Assembly: GCA_047635375.1 (NCBI GenBank)
Contig: JBLIKP010000040.1
Span: 1 to 20,230 of the forward strand
DNA: 20,230 bases
Direction: 5' to 3'
Source: JBLIKP01 sp047635375
Lineage (GTDB): Bacteria > Bacteroidota > Bacteroidia > Sphingobacteriales > Sphingobacteriaceae
Every line of letters begins with the position of its first letter. The first letter of the stretch is position 1. Below are positions 1-7,614 of the stretch, piece after piece. Under the pieces are notes generated by a model. It saw nothing but the letters and a program-made list of their open reading frames with translations, had not been told where the DNA came from and made no database searches. The position numbers and the translations under genes were made by a program.

Positions 1-2
1 TT

Positions 3-128
3 AGAAAATTAGATAGAGTAATGTATGCCGGATTAACTAAAAAGGACCTTCCTAGAAAGCGATGGCGATTGCTGTCACCAAAAGAGGTGATATTTTTAAA
101 GCACCTTGGTGGAAAACCTAAAAAATGA
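3..128 (+). CDS. 3' end of an unidentified gene (5' truncated)
   Basis: An open frame runs from the window edge to a TGA at 126-128. The visible C-terminus is about 41 residues, very basic (many Lys and Arg) and contains the stretch 'RWRLLSPKEVIFLKHLGG'. I do not recognise the family. It is the only frame open from the window start through this stretch; the other two plus-strand frames have early stops. This suggests a protein tail, but the piece is too short for proof. It overlaps the start of the next short frame by about 23 bases. Confidence 0.4.
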   Translation, partial: RKLDRVMYAGLTKKDLPRKRWRLLSPKEVIFLKHLGGKPKK

Positions 129-354
129 TTCTATAACATTTAGATACTTTGAGTTTTATCAGGGCGGAGGCTCCGTAGGAAAGACAATTAAAACAAATGA
201 TATTAATTATTCAGGTGGATTAAATCCACTTCCCTATGCGGGATTCCTGCCGTTTTCAGTTAGTGCCGGCTCTGAAAGAGTTACTGGTTTCATCGATGTG
301 AAATTGACTGGAAATTCCTCGATATTATTATCCGAATTGGTTGTGAAATATTAG
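106..354 (+). CDS. Short hypothetical protein or gene remnant
   Basis: An 82-residue frame whose only possible starts near the 5' end are TTG at 106 or GTG at 109. An in-frame TAA sits at 97-99 and there is no ATG anywhere in it. The product looks beta-strand-rich (alternating hydrophobic and polar residues, many Gly, Ser and Thr) and resembles the last domain of an exported or surface protein, yet it has no signal peptide. A strong terminator follows 22 bases after the stop, which fits a genuine gene 3' end. It may be the surviving tail of a longer exported protein, cut by a deletion or frameshift. No function can be assigned. Confidence 0.35.
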   Translation: MVENLKNDSITFRYFEFYQGGGSVGKTIKTNDINYSGGLNPLPYAGFLPFSVSAGSERVTGFIDVKLTGNSSILLSELVVKY

Positions 355-375
355 GAAGCACAAAAATAGTTCAAA

Positions 376-405
376 AGCTCGTTAAGAAATTAACGGGCTT
401 TTTTT
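376..405 (+). terminator. Rho-independent terminator
   Basis: A 10-bp stem (376-385 with 390-399, one G·U pair) and a GAAA loop are followed by seven Ts (399-405). It ends the plus-strand transcript just after the frame that stops at 354. It abuts the stop codon of trmN6 on the other strand; the reverse complement also has a short T run, so it may act in both directions. Confidence 0.85.
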
Positions 406-1117
406 ATAAGTAATAATCCTCAATCAACTCTTCAAGACTTCTGGTGTAAAGGTTTTCACGGCCCCTAATAAAGAGAGTTTTTTCGGCACTTTCTGAAGGA
501 CCAAATTGGAATTTTACCATTTTCCTAAAAACGGGCTTATTCTCAGCATTCTTTACCAAAACTATTTCCTCTGGAAATAAATTAACCTTTGAAGCTTCAG
601 CAATAAATTGGTCCATTTCGAATTCAGGATAAAGGACAAAGGCTTTTCCAGCGTTTTTCAAATTATTAATAATCCCCTTAACACATTCTTCAATGGAGAG
701 CGTGTCGGCGTGAAGGGCTTGGTTTTTATTATTGGAAGGCCCCTTTAAGTTATTGGTAAAAAATGGCGGATTACAAATAATCACATCAAACGTATTAACC
801 GAATTAAACTCTTGAAGAGATTGGTGAAGCAAAGTGAAGCGTTCAGTCCAAGGAGAATTGTTGAAGTTTTCTTGCGCTTGCTCAAAAGCAGCTTTATTGA
901 TCTCAAGCGCGGTAAACTGTGACTTTTTGTTTTTCTGCGCAAGCATTAAACTAAGAAGTCCCGTCCCTGTCCCGATATCTAAAATGCTACTTGGTGAAAA
1001 ATTTGAAATGTCCTTGGCTACCCAAGCTCCAAATAAACAGGCGTCGGTGGTGACCTTCATTCCAGACTCTAATTGGTCAATTCTGAATTGCTTGAATTGA
1101 AAAAATGAATTAGGCAT
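404..1117 (-). CDS. trmN6: tRNA1(Val) (adenine(37)-N6)-methyltransferase
   Basis: A 237-residue class I SAM-dependent methyltransferase of the TrmN6 (YfiC) family, which methylates N6 of A37 in tRNA(Val). The SAM-binding motif I is visible as 'LDIGTGTG' at residues 46-53. The amino-methyltransferase motif IV 'NPPFF' is at 116-120; this N-P-P-[FY] signature belongs to N6-adenine methyltransferases. Length matches the family. The ATG at 1117 lies inside the last codons of bshA (frames overlap by 8 bases), so translation is probably coupled to bshA as the last gene of a three-gene minus-strand group. Assignment to tRNA rather than another adenine target rests on family resemblance. Confidence 0.88.
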   Translation of the reverse strand: MPNSFFQFKQFRIDQLESGMKVTTDACLFGAWVAKDISNFSPSSILDIGTGTGLLSLMLAQKNKKSQFTALEINKAAFEQAQENFNNSPWTERFTLLHQSLQEFNSVNTFDVIICNPPFFTNNLKGPSNNKNQALHADTLSIEECVKGIINNLKNAGKAFVLYPEFEMDQFIAEASKVNLFPEEIVLVKNAENKPVFRKMVKFQFGPSESAEKTLFIRGRENLYTRSLEELIEDYYL

Positions 1118-2252
1118 GTGCCACTAAACTTTGTTCGATTACCTCATTGTAATACTCTACATAAAGAGGCATGATGTTTTTTATGTCGAACGTTTTCGCA
1201 TGTTGGAAGGCGTTCTCTTTGAACTGCTCCAGCATTGCGTCGTCAGAAAGCAGTTTAATGGCATTTTGAGCCATTTCGTCGATGTTCTTAACATCGCTAA
1301 GGAAACCGGTTTTCCCTTGTATATTTAGCTCAGGAATACCTCCTGTGTTGGAAGAAATAACCGGAACTCTGCAGGCCATGGCTTCCAAAGCGGCAAGTCC
1401 AAAAGATTCTGACTCTGACGGCATTAAAAACAAATCGGCTACGCTTAGGATTTCTTCCACAGCATCTTGCTTTCCTAGGAATCTAATGTCGTCGCAGCTG
1501 CCTAATTCTCTACAAAGTTGTTCTACGTTATTTCGTTCGGGCCCATCTCCAACTAAAAGGAGTTTGCTTGGCACTTTTTGGTTTAGTTTATGGAACACTT
1601 GAACTACATCTTGTACTCTTTTTACTGGCCTAAAATTGGAGGTATGCACTACGATTTTTTCACCATTAGGGGCGATTGCCATTTTAAAATGGTTTTTTGC
1701 CTTATGTGTGAAGCGTTCCAAATCAATGAAGTTTGGAATTACTTTAATGTCTCTTTTTATATTAAAATGGTCGAACGTCGATTTCTTCAAATCCTCAGAA
1801 ACAGCCGTTACGCCATCGGAAAGGTTTATTGAATATTCAACAACGGGCTTATATGAAGCGTCTTTTCCAACCAAGGTAATGTCTGTGCCGTGGAGTGTGG
1901 TAACTACCGGAACGTGAATTCCTTCTTGCGCTAATATGCTTTTTGCCAACAAGGCGGCTGAGGCATGAGGGATGGCGTAATGAACATGAAGTATGTCAAG
2001 CTTGTCGAATTTTACTGCATCTACAAGCTTACTCGCCAAGGCGACTTCGTAGGGTGCGTATTCAAAAAGCGGATAATTATTTACACTTACTTCATGGTAA
2101 AAAAGATTTTCATTGAAGAAATCTAATCTTGCCGGTTGACTATAGGTAATGAAATGTACTTGGTGTCCGCTTGAAGCAAGAGCTTTGCCTAATTCCGTAG
2201 CAACAACGCCACTTCCTCCAAATGTTGGGTAACAAACAATTCCTATTTTCAT
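1110..2252 (-). CDS. bshA: N-acetyl-alpha-D-glucosaminyl L-malate synthase
   Basis: A 380-residue GT4-family glycosyltransferase that joins N-acetylglucosamine (from UDP-GlcNAc) to L-malate, the first step of bacillithiol synthesis in the cytosol. The N-terminus 'IGIVCYPTFGGSGVVATELG' (3-22) is the hallmark of BshA. 'HGTD' at 121-124 and the GT4 E-x7-E pair (E282, E290, in 'SESFGLAALEA') are present, with the GT-B layout of two Rossmann-like halves. Length is normal for the family. It lies 61 bases downstream of the GH3 fusion gene and overlaps trmN6. bshB and bshC are not in the window, as is usual where bacillithiol genes are scattered. Confidence 0.95.
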   Translation of the reverse strand: MKIGIVCYPTFGGSGVVATELGKALASSGHQVHFITYSQPARLDFFNENLFYHEVSVNNYPLFEYAPYEVALASKLVDAVKFDKLDILHVHYAIPHASAALLAKSILAQEGIHVPVVTTLHGTDITLVGKDASYKPVVEYSINLSDGVTAVSEDLKKSTFDHFNIKRDIKVIPNFIDLERFTHKAKNHFKMAIAPNGEKIVVHTSNFRPVKRVQDVVQVFHKLNQKVPSKLLLVGDGPERNNVEQLCRELGSCDDIRFLGKQDAVEEILSVADLFLMPSESESFGLAALEAMACRVPVISSNTGGIPELNIQGKTGFLSDVKNIDEMAQNAIKLLSDDAMLEQFKENAFQHAKTFDIKNIMPLYVEYYNEVIEQSLVAHA

Positions 2253-2313
2253 TTTCTCTTTTAAAGGTTAGTTATCGTATTAAAGGAATAACGATTAAAA
2301 TTGTTTCACGGTT

Positions 2314-5298
2314 TTATGCAGCAGTATTCATTGCATTATAAATTACCTGCATTATCCGTGTGCGATAGTTCTCTTTTGCCAATTTAGAGTTTTTTGAAGT
2401 AGGATAAACTCGATTTGATAAGAAAATATAAACTAAATCATTCTCTGGGTCAACCCAAGCGCATGTCCCTGTAAATCCGCTGTGTCCAAAGGTAGATGGA
2501 GACGCGCTAAGTGCGGTAGGACCATCTAAGCCTAAGTCCATTTGCGGTTTATCGAAGCCGGTTCCTCTTCTGTTTTCAGGCGGATAGGCGACCCTGGTAA
2601 AGTCCTTTATTGTGTTTTTATCTAAAATCTGTTTCCCGCCATAAGTACCTTCATTCAAATACATTTGCATTAAGATTCCAAGGTCATTTGCATTGGAAAA
2701 CAGCCCGGCGTGGCCTCCAATCCCGCCAAGCATTGCTGCTCCTGGATCGTGTACATAACCGTGAACCAATTCATTTCTAAAAATGGAGTCTTTTTCTGTG
2801 GGGATAATCCGCTCAAGCGGAAGCTTATCAGTGGGTTTAAAGGTTAAATGTTGTAATCCCAAAGGCTTGTAGATCTCATTTTCTACGAAAAGATCGAAAG
2901 GGCGATGCGTAATGTTTTCAATAATTTCCTTCATGAAATAATATGGAAGGTCACTGTATTTGTAGACGCCTGGGGAATCAACCTCGGAGGTAAGAATATG
3001 ATTCCACATGGTGTCTACATAATCTTGTCTCAAGTAAAGGTCATTTGTGATTTTGAAAGGAAACTCCCCGGACATCTCTTCTGAGAAAAACTTGGTGGTA
3101 TCGTTCTCGGCTTCAAATGCATTCAGGTAAAAGCGAATCCAGCCTTTTAAACCGGATTGATGGGCGAGCATTTCCCTGATGATAAGCTTGCTTTTATTTG
3201 TGTTTCTTGCCGGGGCATAATAATTCTCCAATGGCTCGTTTACGTTAAGTCGGCCTTGAGCCTGAAGGTTTATTATGGCAGGTAAGGTTGCGGCAATTTT
3301 GGTGATGGAAGCAATGTCATAAACGTCGGTTAGCTCAACGTTTTTTTTTGAATCGTAGGTGGGGGTTCCAAAGGCTTTATGATAAACCACTTTTCCGTTT
3401 TTGGCAATAAGGATTTGTGCGCCTGGAGTTACCTTGTCTTTAATGGCGAACTCCATTATGGAATCAACCAAGGCAAGCGTGTCGCTGTTTAAATTGTCTT
3501 CTTCTGGTAAATCGTAACCCAATCTTATGGTGTTTGGTATGGACTTACCATCACCTGCTTTGAATCTCGCTCCAACTGAAACCGGAATTTTACCCACAAT
3601 TGGGATCCCTCCAAAGATAGCCTGCGCTGCAAGTGTATTGGTGTGCTCATTGTCCTCGTAGGCGAGCAAAATTGTGTTGTTTTTTGGGAAGTTTATTAAT
3701 GAATAAGGATTCCCAAAAACAGTAAGAATTTGTTGAGTTTCCTTTTCCAAATATTCGGCGAAATCCACGCTAGACTTACTCATAAGGTAATTGCTAGTGC
3801 GATAGTTCCCCATACTGTGCATAGCCGTAAGTACCAAATCAAAACCCTTAACCTTATCTAAAAGCAAATCGTAATCTCTCTGTGGGGCATCCTTGGCAAT
3901 GGTGAATTTTTGGACCTTTGTGTATAGGCTAATGGTATTTAAAAAGGGGTTATTTATGGCGGTATCTCCAATACTTATCGCGGCAATTTTTTGTGTTTGC
4001 GTAGATTTAATTGGGATTAAATTAGTTGAATCCCCCAGCAGGGTAATTGAAGGCTTGAATAGCTTTCGCTGAAGTGCCTTTGATGAGTTGGTATGTAAAT
4101 CTTTGTGCAGATTATTAATTTCAGCGGGTTTGAATTGGTCTAGTCCAGCTTTGTGTTTTGCGATTAAAATGCGGCGGACATGGCGTTCGATGTCTCTTTC
4201 GGTTAGTTTTCTTTTGTCCATTGCATTTTTTATTGATGCAAAAGCTTTGGGAACATCCATTGGGAAAAGGATAACATCGTTTCCGGCTAAAAGTGCGAGA
4301 ACATCAGCCTCCCCTGGTTTGTAAAATGATGAAACCCCCTTCATGTTCATAGCGTCAGTAAATACCAATCCATCGAATTTCATTTTTCTTCGAAGGATTT
4401 TAGTGACCACCCTTGGCGAAAGGGTAGTAGGTGTGTTTTTCCCTTTTACCAATGCCGGGATATTCAAATGAGCAATCATCATGCTCGAAAGATCATTTTT
4501 TATTAATTGCTCAAAAGGATAAAACTCAAGCGCCATTAACTCCTTTTTCGACTTGTTTATTAGCGGAAGCGAATAGTGTGAATCTTTATCGGTGTCGCCA
4601 TGTCCTGGGAAGTGTTTTGCATTCGCAAGGATTCCATTGTCTTGCATACCTTTCATGTAGGCAATGCCATATTGGGCAACAAGCTCTTTATTCTCGCCAA
4701 ATGAGCGATAGTTTATTACAGGATTGTTAGGATTGTTGTTTACGTCAACAACGGGAGCGAAATTAACGTGGACACCTAGTCGTTTACATTGACGGGCGAT
4801 TTCGGCGCCCATTTCATAAATTAAATCTCCATTTGGATGTGCGCCTAAAGTCATTTGTTTGGCGAAATTCATGGTGCTATCTAAACGCATTCCAAGTCCC
4901 CATTCGGCATCCATTCCAATCATTAATGGAATTTTTGATTGGGCTTGAAGCCGATTTTGCATAAGCGCCTGTCTAACAGGGCCTCCTTGGAAAAATATTA
5001 ATCCACCAATATGGTTTTCTGTAATTAGTTTGGCAAGAGACTCTTCGTGTGCTTTGTCACGATTGCTGTATGCTGCAACCATAAAAAGTTGTCCGATTTT
5101 CTCATCCAAAGTCATGGACTTTAGGGTTTGGTCGGCCCATTTTTCCCGTTGATTTTGGTCAAGTGAGTAAATAGGTGGCTCAGGAAGGCTTTCACCTTGT
5201 GAGACAATGAAAGAACCCCAGGCAGCAGCCACCAATATGAAAGCTGTTTTGAAAAAGACTCTAAATTTTCGAGAAGTTGAAAGTGTAAATGCTGCCAT
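2314..5298 (-). CDS. Exported GH3 beta-N-acetylglucosaminidase fused to a beta-lactamase-fold serine hydrolase
   Basis: A 994-residue two-domain protein. The ATG at 5298 was chosen over the one at 5379 because it gives a signal peptide (residues 1-34, basic then hydrophobic) and leaves room for the divergent promoter; the 5379 start would overlap the gene at 5364. Residues of roughly 50-560 form a glycoside hydrolase family 3 unit of the NagZ type: the loop with 'KHFPGHGDTDKDSH' (228-241) supplies the Asp-His acid/base pair, and D315 in 'VFTDAMNMKG' is the expected nucleophile. The C-terminal part (roughly 590-990) is a class C beta-lactamase/penicillin-binding fold with S664-x-x-K667, Y781-S-D and H939-S-G. 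The likely role is trimming of peptidoglycan muropeptides or their glycans in the periplasm; substrates are inferred. It leads the bshA-trmN6 group. Confidence 0.9.
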   Translation of the reverse strand: MAAFTLSTSRKFRVFFKTAFILVAAAWGSFIVSQGESLPEPPIYSLDQNQREKWADQTLKSMTLDEKIGQLFMVAAYSNRDKAHEESLAKLITENHIGGLIFFQGGPVRQALMQNRLQAQSKIPLMIGMDAEWGLGMRLDSTMNFAKQMTLGAHPNGDLIYEMGAEIARQCKRLGVHVNFAPVVDVNNNPNNPVINYRSFGENKELVAQYGIAYMKGMQDNGILANAKHFPGHGDTDKDSHYSLPLINKSKKELMALEFYPFEQLIKNDLSSMMIAHLNIPALVKGKNTPTTLSPRVVTKILRRKMKFDGLVFTDAMNMKGVSSFYKPGEADVLALLAGNDVILFPMDVPKAFASIKNAMDKRKLTERDIERHVRRILIAKHKAGLDQFKPAEINNLHKDLHTNSSKALQRKLFKPSITLLGDSTNLIPIKSTQTQKIAAISIGDTAINNPFLNTISLYTKVQKFTIAKDAPQRDYDLLLDKVKGFDLVLTAMHSMGNYRTSNYLMSKSSVDFAEYLEKETQQILTVFGNPYSLINFPKNNTILLAYEDNEHTNTLAAQAIFGGIPIVGKIPVSVGARFKAGDGKSIPNTIRLGYDLPEEDNLNSDTLALVDSIMEFAIKDKVTPGAQILIAKNGKVVYHKAFGTPTYDSKKNVELTDVYDIASITKIAATLPAIINLQAQGRLNVNEPLENYYAPARNTNKSKLIIREMLAHQSGLKGWIRFYLNAFEAENDTTKFFSEEMSGEFPFKITNDLYLRQDYVDTMWNHILTSEVDSPGVYKYSDLPYYFMKEIIENITHRPFDLFVENEIYKPLGLQHLTFKPTDKLPLERIIPTEKDSIFRNELVHGYVHDPGAAMLGGIGGHAGLFSNANDLGILMQMYLNEGTYGGKQILDKNTIKDFTRVAYPPENRRGTGFDKPQMDLGLDGPTALSASPSTFGHSGFTGTCAWVDPENDLVYIFLSNRVYPTSKNSKLAKENYRTRIMQVIYNAMNTAA

Positions 5299-5311
5299 TG
5301 TTTTATTTGAA

Positions 5312-5342
5312 TTGTTCACAATGCTGTGAATCGTTATCTTTG
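5312..5342 (+). promoter_or_regulatory. Bacteroidota-type promoter for the small gene at 5364
   Basis: TTG at 5312-5314 and TATCTTTG at 5335-5342 are separated by 20 bases, close to the Bacteroidota sigma-factor consensus (TTTG, 19-21 bases, TAnnTTTG). The predicted transcript starts about 15 bases before the ATG at 5364. The spacer contains a perfect inverted repeat, 'TTCACA' at 5315-5320 and 'TGTGAA' at 5325-5330, a possible operator. The site lies in the 65-base gap between two divergent genes. Confidence 0.7.
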
Positions 5343-5363
5343 AAATTAATAAGAAATCCCTCA

Positions 5364-5636
5364 ATGAGACTACCTTCATTATTTAAAACCCCTAAGCACC
5401 GTAGGTTTGATTTTATGCCTCGCTATTTTGATCCTCAAAAGGAGGAAATGGATAATAGGGTGAAACAAATCAAGCATGAAATGGGCGTTGAGAATGATAA
5501 TACTTCAAAACGCCGTCCAGGGGGAATTAGTTTTAAAAGAGATTTAAGTAGGTCTCAAAATTCTCGTACTAGAAATCAACGTTTGATCTTAATTATCATT
5601 GTTTTATCAGTTATTGCTTGCCTATTATTGAAGTAA
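5364..5636 (+). CDS. Small conserved-looking membrane protein of unknown function
   Basis: 90 residues from the ATG at 5364. The frame is open further upstream, but the promoter at 5312-5342 lies downstream of the earlier start, which excludes it. The N-terminal half is basic and aromatic ('RRFDFMPRYFDP', residues 14-25), followed by a charged helical stretch. A single C-terminal hydrophobic segment of about 17 residues ends the protein ('LILIIIVLSVIACLLLK'), so it is probably tail-anchored with the basic part in the cytosol. The 'PRYFDP' pattern recalls small tail-anchored proteins common in Bacteroidota, from memory only. It is transcribed divergently from the GH3 fusion. No function is assigned. 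Confidence 0.75.
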   Translation: MRLPSLFKTPKHRRFDFMPRYFDPQKEEMDNRVKQIKHEMGVENDNTSKRRPGGISFKRDLSRSQNSRTRNQRLILIIIVLSVIACLLLK

Positions 5637-5716
5637 TAACTGACTGTAGCAAAGATATTCAAAGATGATTTAATATAAGGGGGTAGTTTTAAACCTTTCC
5701 ACGGTTTCTTTGGAAA

Positions 5717-6392
5717 CTATATTTCGGAGGGCTTTTGTCCAAATTGAGCAACAAAACTTTTTGTAAAGTAACCAGGACTTGAAAAACCAACGGAATAATC
5801 CACTTCTTAAATCGATCCCGATTTTTATTCCAATAAGATTTTAGCCTTGTTCAAACGAATGTTACGAACAAATCCCGTGGCTGATAACCCAGTAGTTGCC
5901 TTTAGTTTCCGATGAGCCTGCGTAAGGCTAGAGCCGATTTCTTTACAAAGGTCTTCAGAAGAAAATTGCTCGTTTGCCAAATTTGATTCCACCGCATATT
6001 TTGCCCTTTGAAGGAATTGGTCGTAATATGAGTCGATTTTTTTATCATTGAAAAAACATTCTCGTTCAGCTTTTTTGTGGATTTTGAATTTTTGATCTAA
6101 AAGGTTTCTCAGTCGTGATTTAAGTTCAAGCGAGTTAAAAGGTTTTAAAAGAAATTCGTCGGCGCCAGACTTAAAGCCAATAAGTTTTGTGGCCTCGTTT
6201 GAGTCCGCTGTGAGTATAATAACCTGTGGCTATTGGAGCGAATTGATTTAAGTGTTTAGTTTGTGATTTATCGTTTATTTCAGAAATTAAATCCTCCAAA
6301 GGCCCTATAATTAGGGTTAAAGGGGTTTTGAATTTGTGAGATATGTTCGTGAAGAATTGCGAACGTGAATCTTCGGATTGGTCTTTATTCAT
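5717..6392 (-). pseudogene. Decayed hybrid two-component regulator (HisKA / receiver / AraC fragments)
   Basis: The minus strand carries collapsed pieces of a one-piece hybrid two-component system. 6392 to about 6246 encodes a histidine-kinase H-box region ('FFTNISHKFKTPLTLIIGP'), with Lys where the conserved Glu follows the phospho-accepting His. The frame then shifts. From 6229 the +1 frame reads the end of a receiver domain ('VIILTAD', 'GADEFLLKPFN') and an AraC-type DNA-binding region. A TAG at 6230-6232 precedes the receiver piece. Two in-frame TAA codons (5825-5827 and 5807-5809) split the two helix-turn-helix halves; the second half ('YSVGFSSPGYFTKSF') is intact as far as a TAG at 5717. 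The sensor region, the ATPase domain and most of the receiver are missing. It cannot make a working regulator. The first 73 codons could still be translated. Confidence 0.82.
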
Positions 6393-6456
6393 AATAATTT
6401 AACTGCTCAATTAAATTATGGAGAAAAATCAAAAATCAAAAACTATTAATATGAAT

Positions 6457-7125
6457 TTACTTTTTCGATTTAAGCTTAGTGTAAATAATCAATGTGGGAA
6501 GTAGGAGTCCAAAAAGGTAAACTGCATCTTCAATTGGGATTGTACCTAATCGGATTCCAAGGTTAAAGTCGTTGTCGTACCAAACCACTGGAAGAGCTGT
6601 TAGGAATCCGTTAATTATGAAAAATGGAATTAAGCAAACTAGGAAAGCTGGAGTGAATTTTCTTATAGTTTTCCATTTAGTAATAAAATAATCAATTGCA
6701 AGAGTACCTATTGCTGCTGCTGAGGCCCAAAGGGTGTAAGTTTTGTCGGACCCGAAAAACAGATAGGTTATAAAGATTATTAGCAAGACAATACCCGTTA
6801 GGTAGGTAGGGCTTTTTACTTTGGGAAAGTACTGTCTAAGGCATTCGTAAATGAATAAACAGGCAAAGGGTACAGTAAAGAAAAACAAAACTTCCTCCAA
6901 GGGTAGTGGGCCAATATTTATACCTGTCAGGTAATCAGGATTGAAACCCCATATTTCCCAATTTGTAAACAAAACATCCCAAGCAAGATAAATCAGTCCT
7001 GATGGAATTAGCGCTAATACTGCCCATTTCCACTTGGAAACAAAATTTACTTTTTTATCAAAACTAAGAGCCAACGGTCCTAGGATGGTGAAAATGTTAA
7101 GAATTAGATACGTGTATTTTTCCAT
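6457..7125 (-). CDS. crtY: Lycopene beta-cyclase, fused CrtYc-CrtYd type
   Basis: A 222-residue polytopic membrane protein with about seven hydrophobic segments, the length expected for a fused heterodimer-type lycopene cyclase. Each half carries the family signature: 'PLEE' at 74-77 (in 'GPLPLEEVLFFF') and 'PIED' at 197-200 (in 'GTIPIEDAVYLF'). The two halves look like a tandem repeat, as in CrtYc plus CrtYd of actinobacteria and the CrtYcd proteins of Bacteroidota. It closes one or both ends of lycopene to beta rings. It starts 2 bases after the stop of the preceding small gene and is the last gene of the crtI-crtB operon. I see no clear terminator after it, only the decayed regulator. Confidence 0.9.
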   Translation of the reverse strand: MEKYTYLILNIFTILGPLALSFDKKVNFVSKWKWAVLALIPSGLIYLAWDVLFTNWEIWGFNPDYLTGINIGPLPLEEVLFFFTVPFACLFIYECLRQYFPKVKSPTYLTGIVLLIIFITYLFFGSDKTYTLWASAAAIGTLAIDYFITKWKTIRKFTPAFLVCLIPFFIINGFLTALPVVWYDNDFNLGIRLGTIPIEDAVYLFGLLLPTLIIYTKLKSKK

Positions 7126-7127
7126 AG

Positions 7128-7604
7128 CTAATTTGAATGTAGGTTAAAATACCCAATAATTTTTAGGCTTAATTCTTTGTCCGGGTACCTATCTGCGTAG
7201 GCGCTAAGCAAAGGCTTGTCTTCAGATAAATTTTGTGAAAGTTTTAAAATGCTTGGCATTTCATTTTGAATGGTATAGCGCAGGTAGCGGATTTCAATGT
7301 TTGCTTTATCTCGAGTAATGGCATTATTAATTTCGGACATTCCTTTTTGAACTAGGGATAGTTTAGAAAAAGGATTATGGGAAAAATTTGCCTTGACGGC
7401 AATAAAGGCCCCATGATACGCTTGTTCGATTGGGGTAGGGTTTTTTATTTTTGCGAGCTGAGAAAGAATTATCATGGATGTCTTTTCAGACTCCTTTGAG
7501 TTTGAGTAAACACTACGAATGTTCTCCAAATCAATATTTTGGGCAAATATTACGCCTACAGTTACCAATTGTAAAACGAAAAGGGCAATTATCGTTTTTT
7601 TCAA
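7128..7604 (-). CDS. Small exported protein of unknown function inside the carotenoid operon
   Basis: I place the start at TTG 7604, which gives 158 residues beginning 'MKKTIIALFVLQLVTVGVIFAQ', a good signal peptide with a cleavage site after 'IFA'. An ATG at 7655 would add 17 residues in front of the signal and overlap crtB by 41 bases; it is less likely but possible. The mature part is mostly helical, with 'AYHGAFIAVKANF' and 'IEIRYLRYTIQNEMP', possibly a tetratricopeptide-like helical hairpin. No catalytic motif or metal site is evident. It lies 10 bases after crtB and 2 bases before the cyclase gene, so it is co-transcribed with the pathway. A role in the envelope, where carotenoids accumulate, is a guess. 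Confidence 0.78.
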   Translation of the reverse strand: MKKTIIALFVLQLVTVGVIFAQNIDLENIRSVYSNSKESEKTSMIILSQLAKIKNPTPIEQAYHGAFIAVKANFSHNPFSKLSLVQKGMSEINNAITRDKANIEIRYLRYTIQNEMPSILKLSQNLSEDKPLLSAYADRYPDKELSLKIIGYFNLHSN

Positions 7605-7614
7605 GGGTAGTATT

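Noticed and set aside
834..1100. Plus-strand open frame opposite trmN6
   Set aside because: Antisense shadow of a well-supported gene; no recognisable domain. The same holds for frames opposite or inside bshA, the GH3 fusion, crtI (8948-9301), DUF255, murB, hemH and mutL.
2253..2313. Terminator hairpin between the GH3 fusion and bshA
   Set aside because: Only short imperfect arms (TCGT/ACGA) and no T run; the genes are more likely co-transcribed.
5289..5363. Longer start for the small gene at 5364
   Set aside because: It begins upstream of a good promoter and overlaps the start of the divergent GH3 gene.
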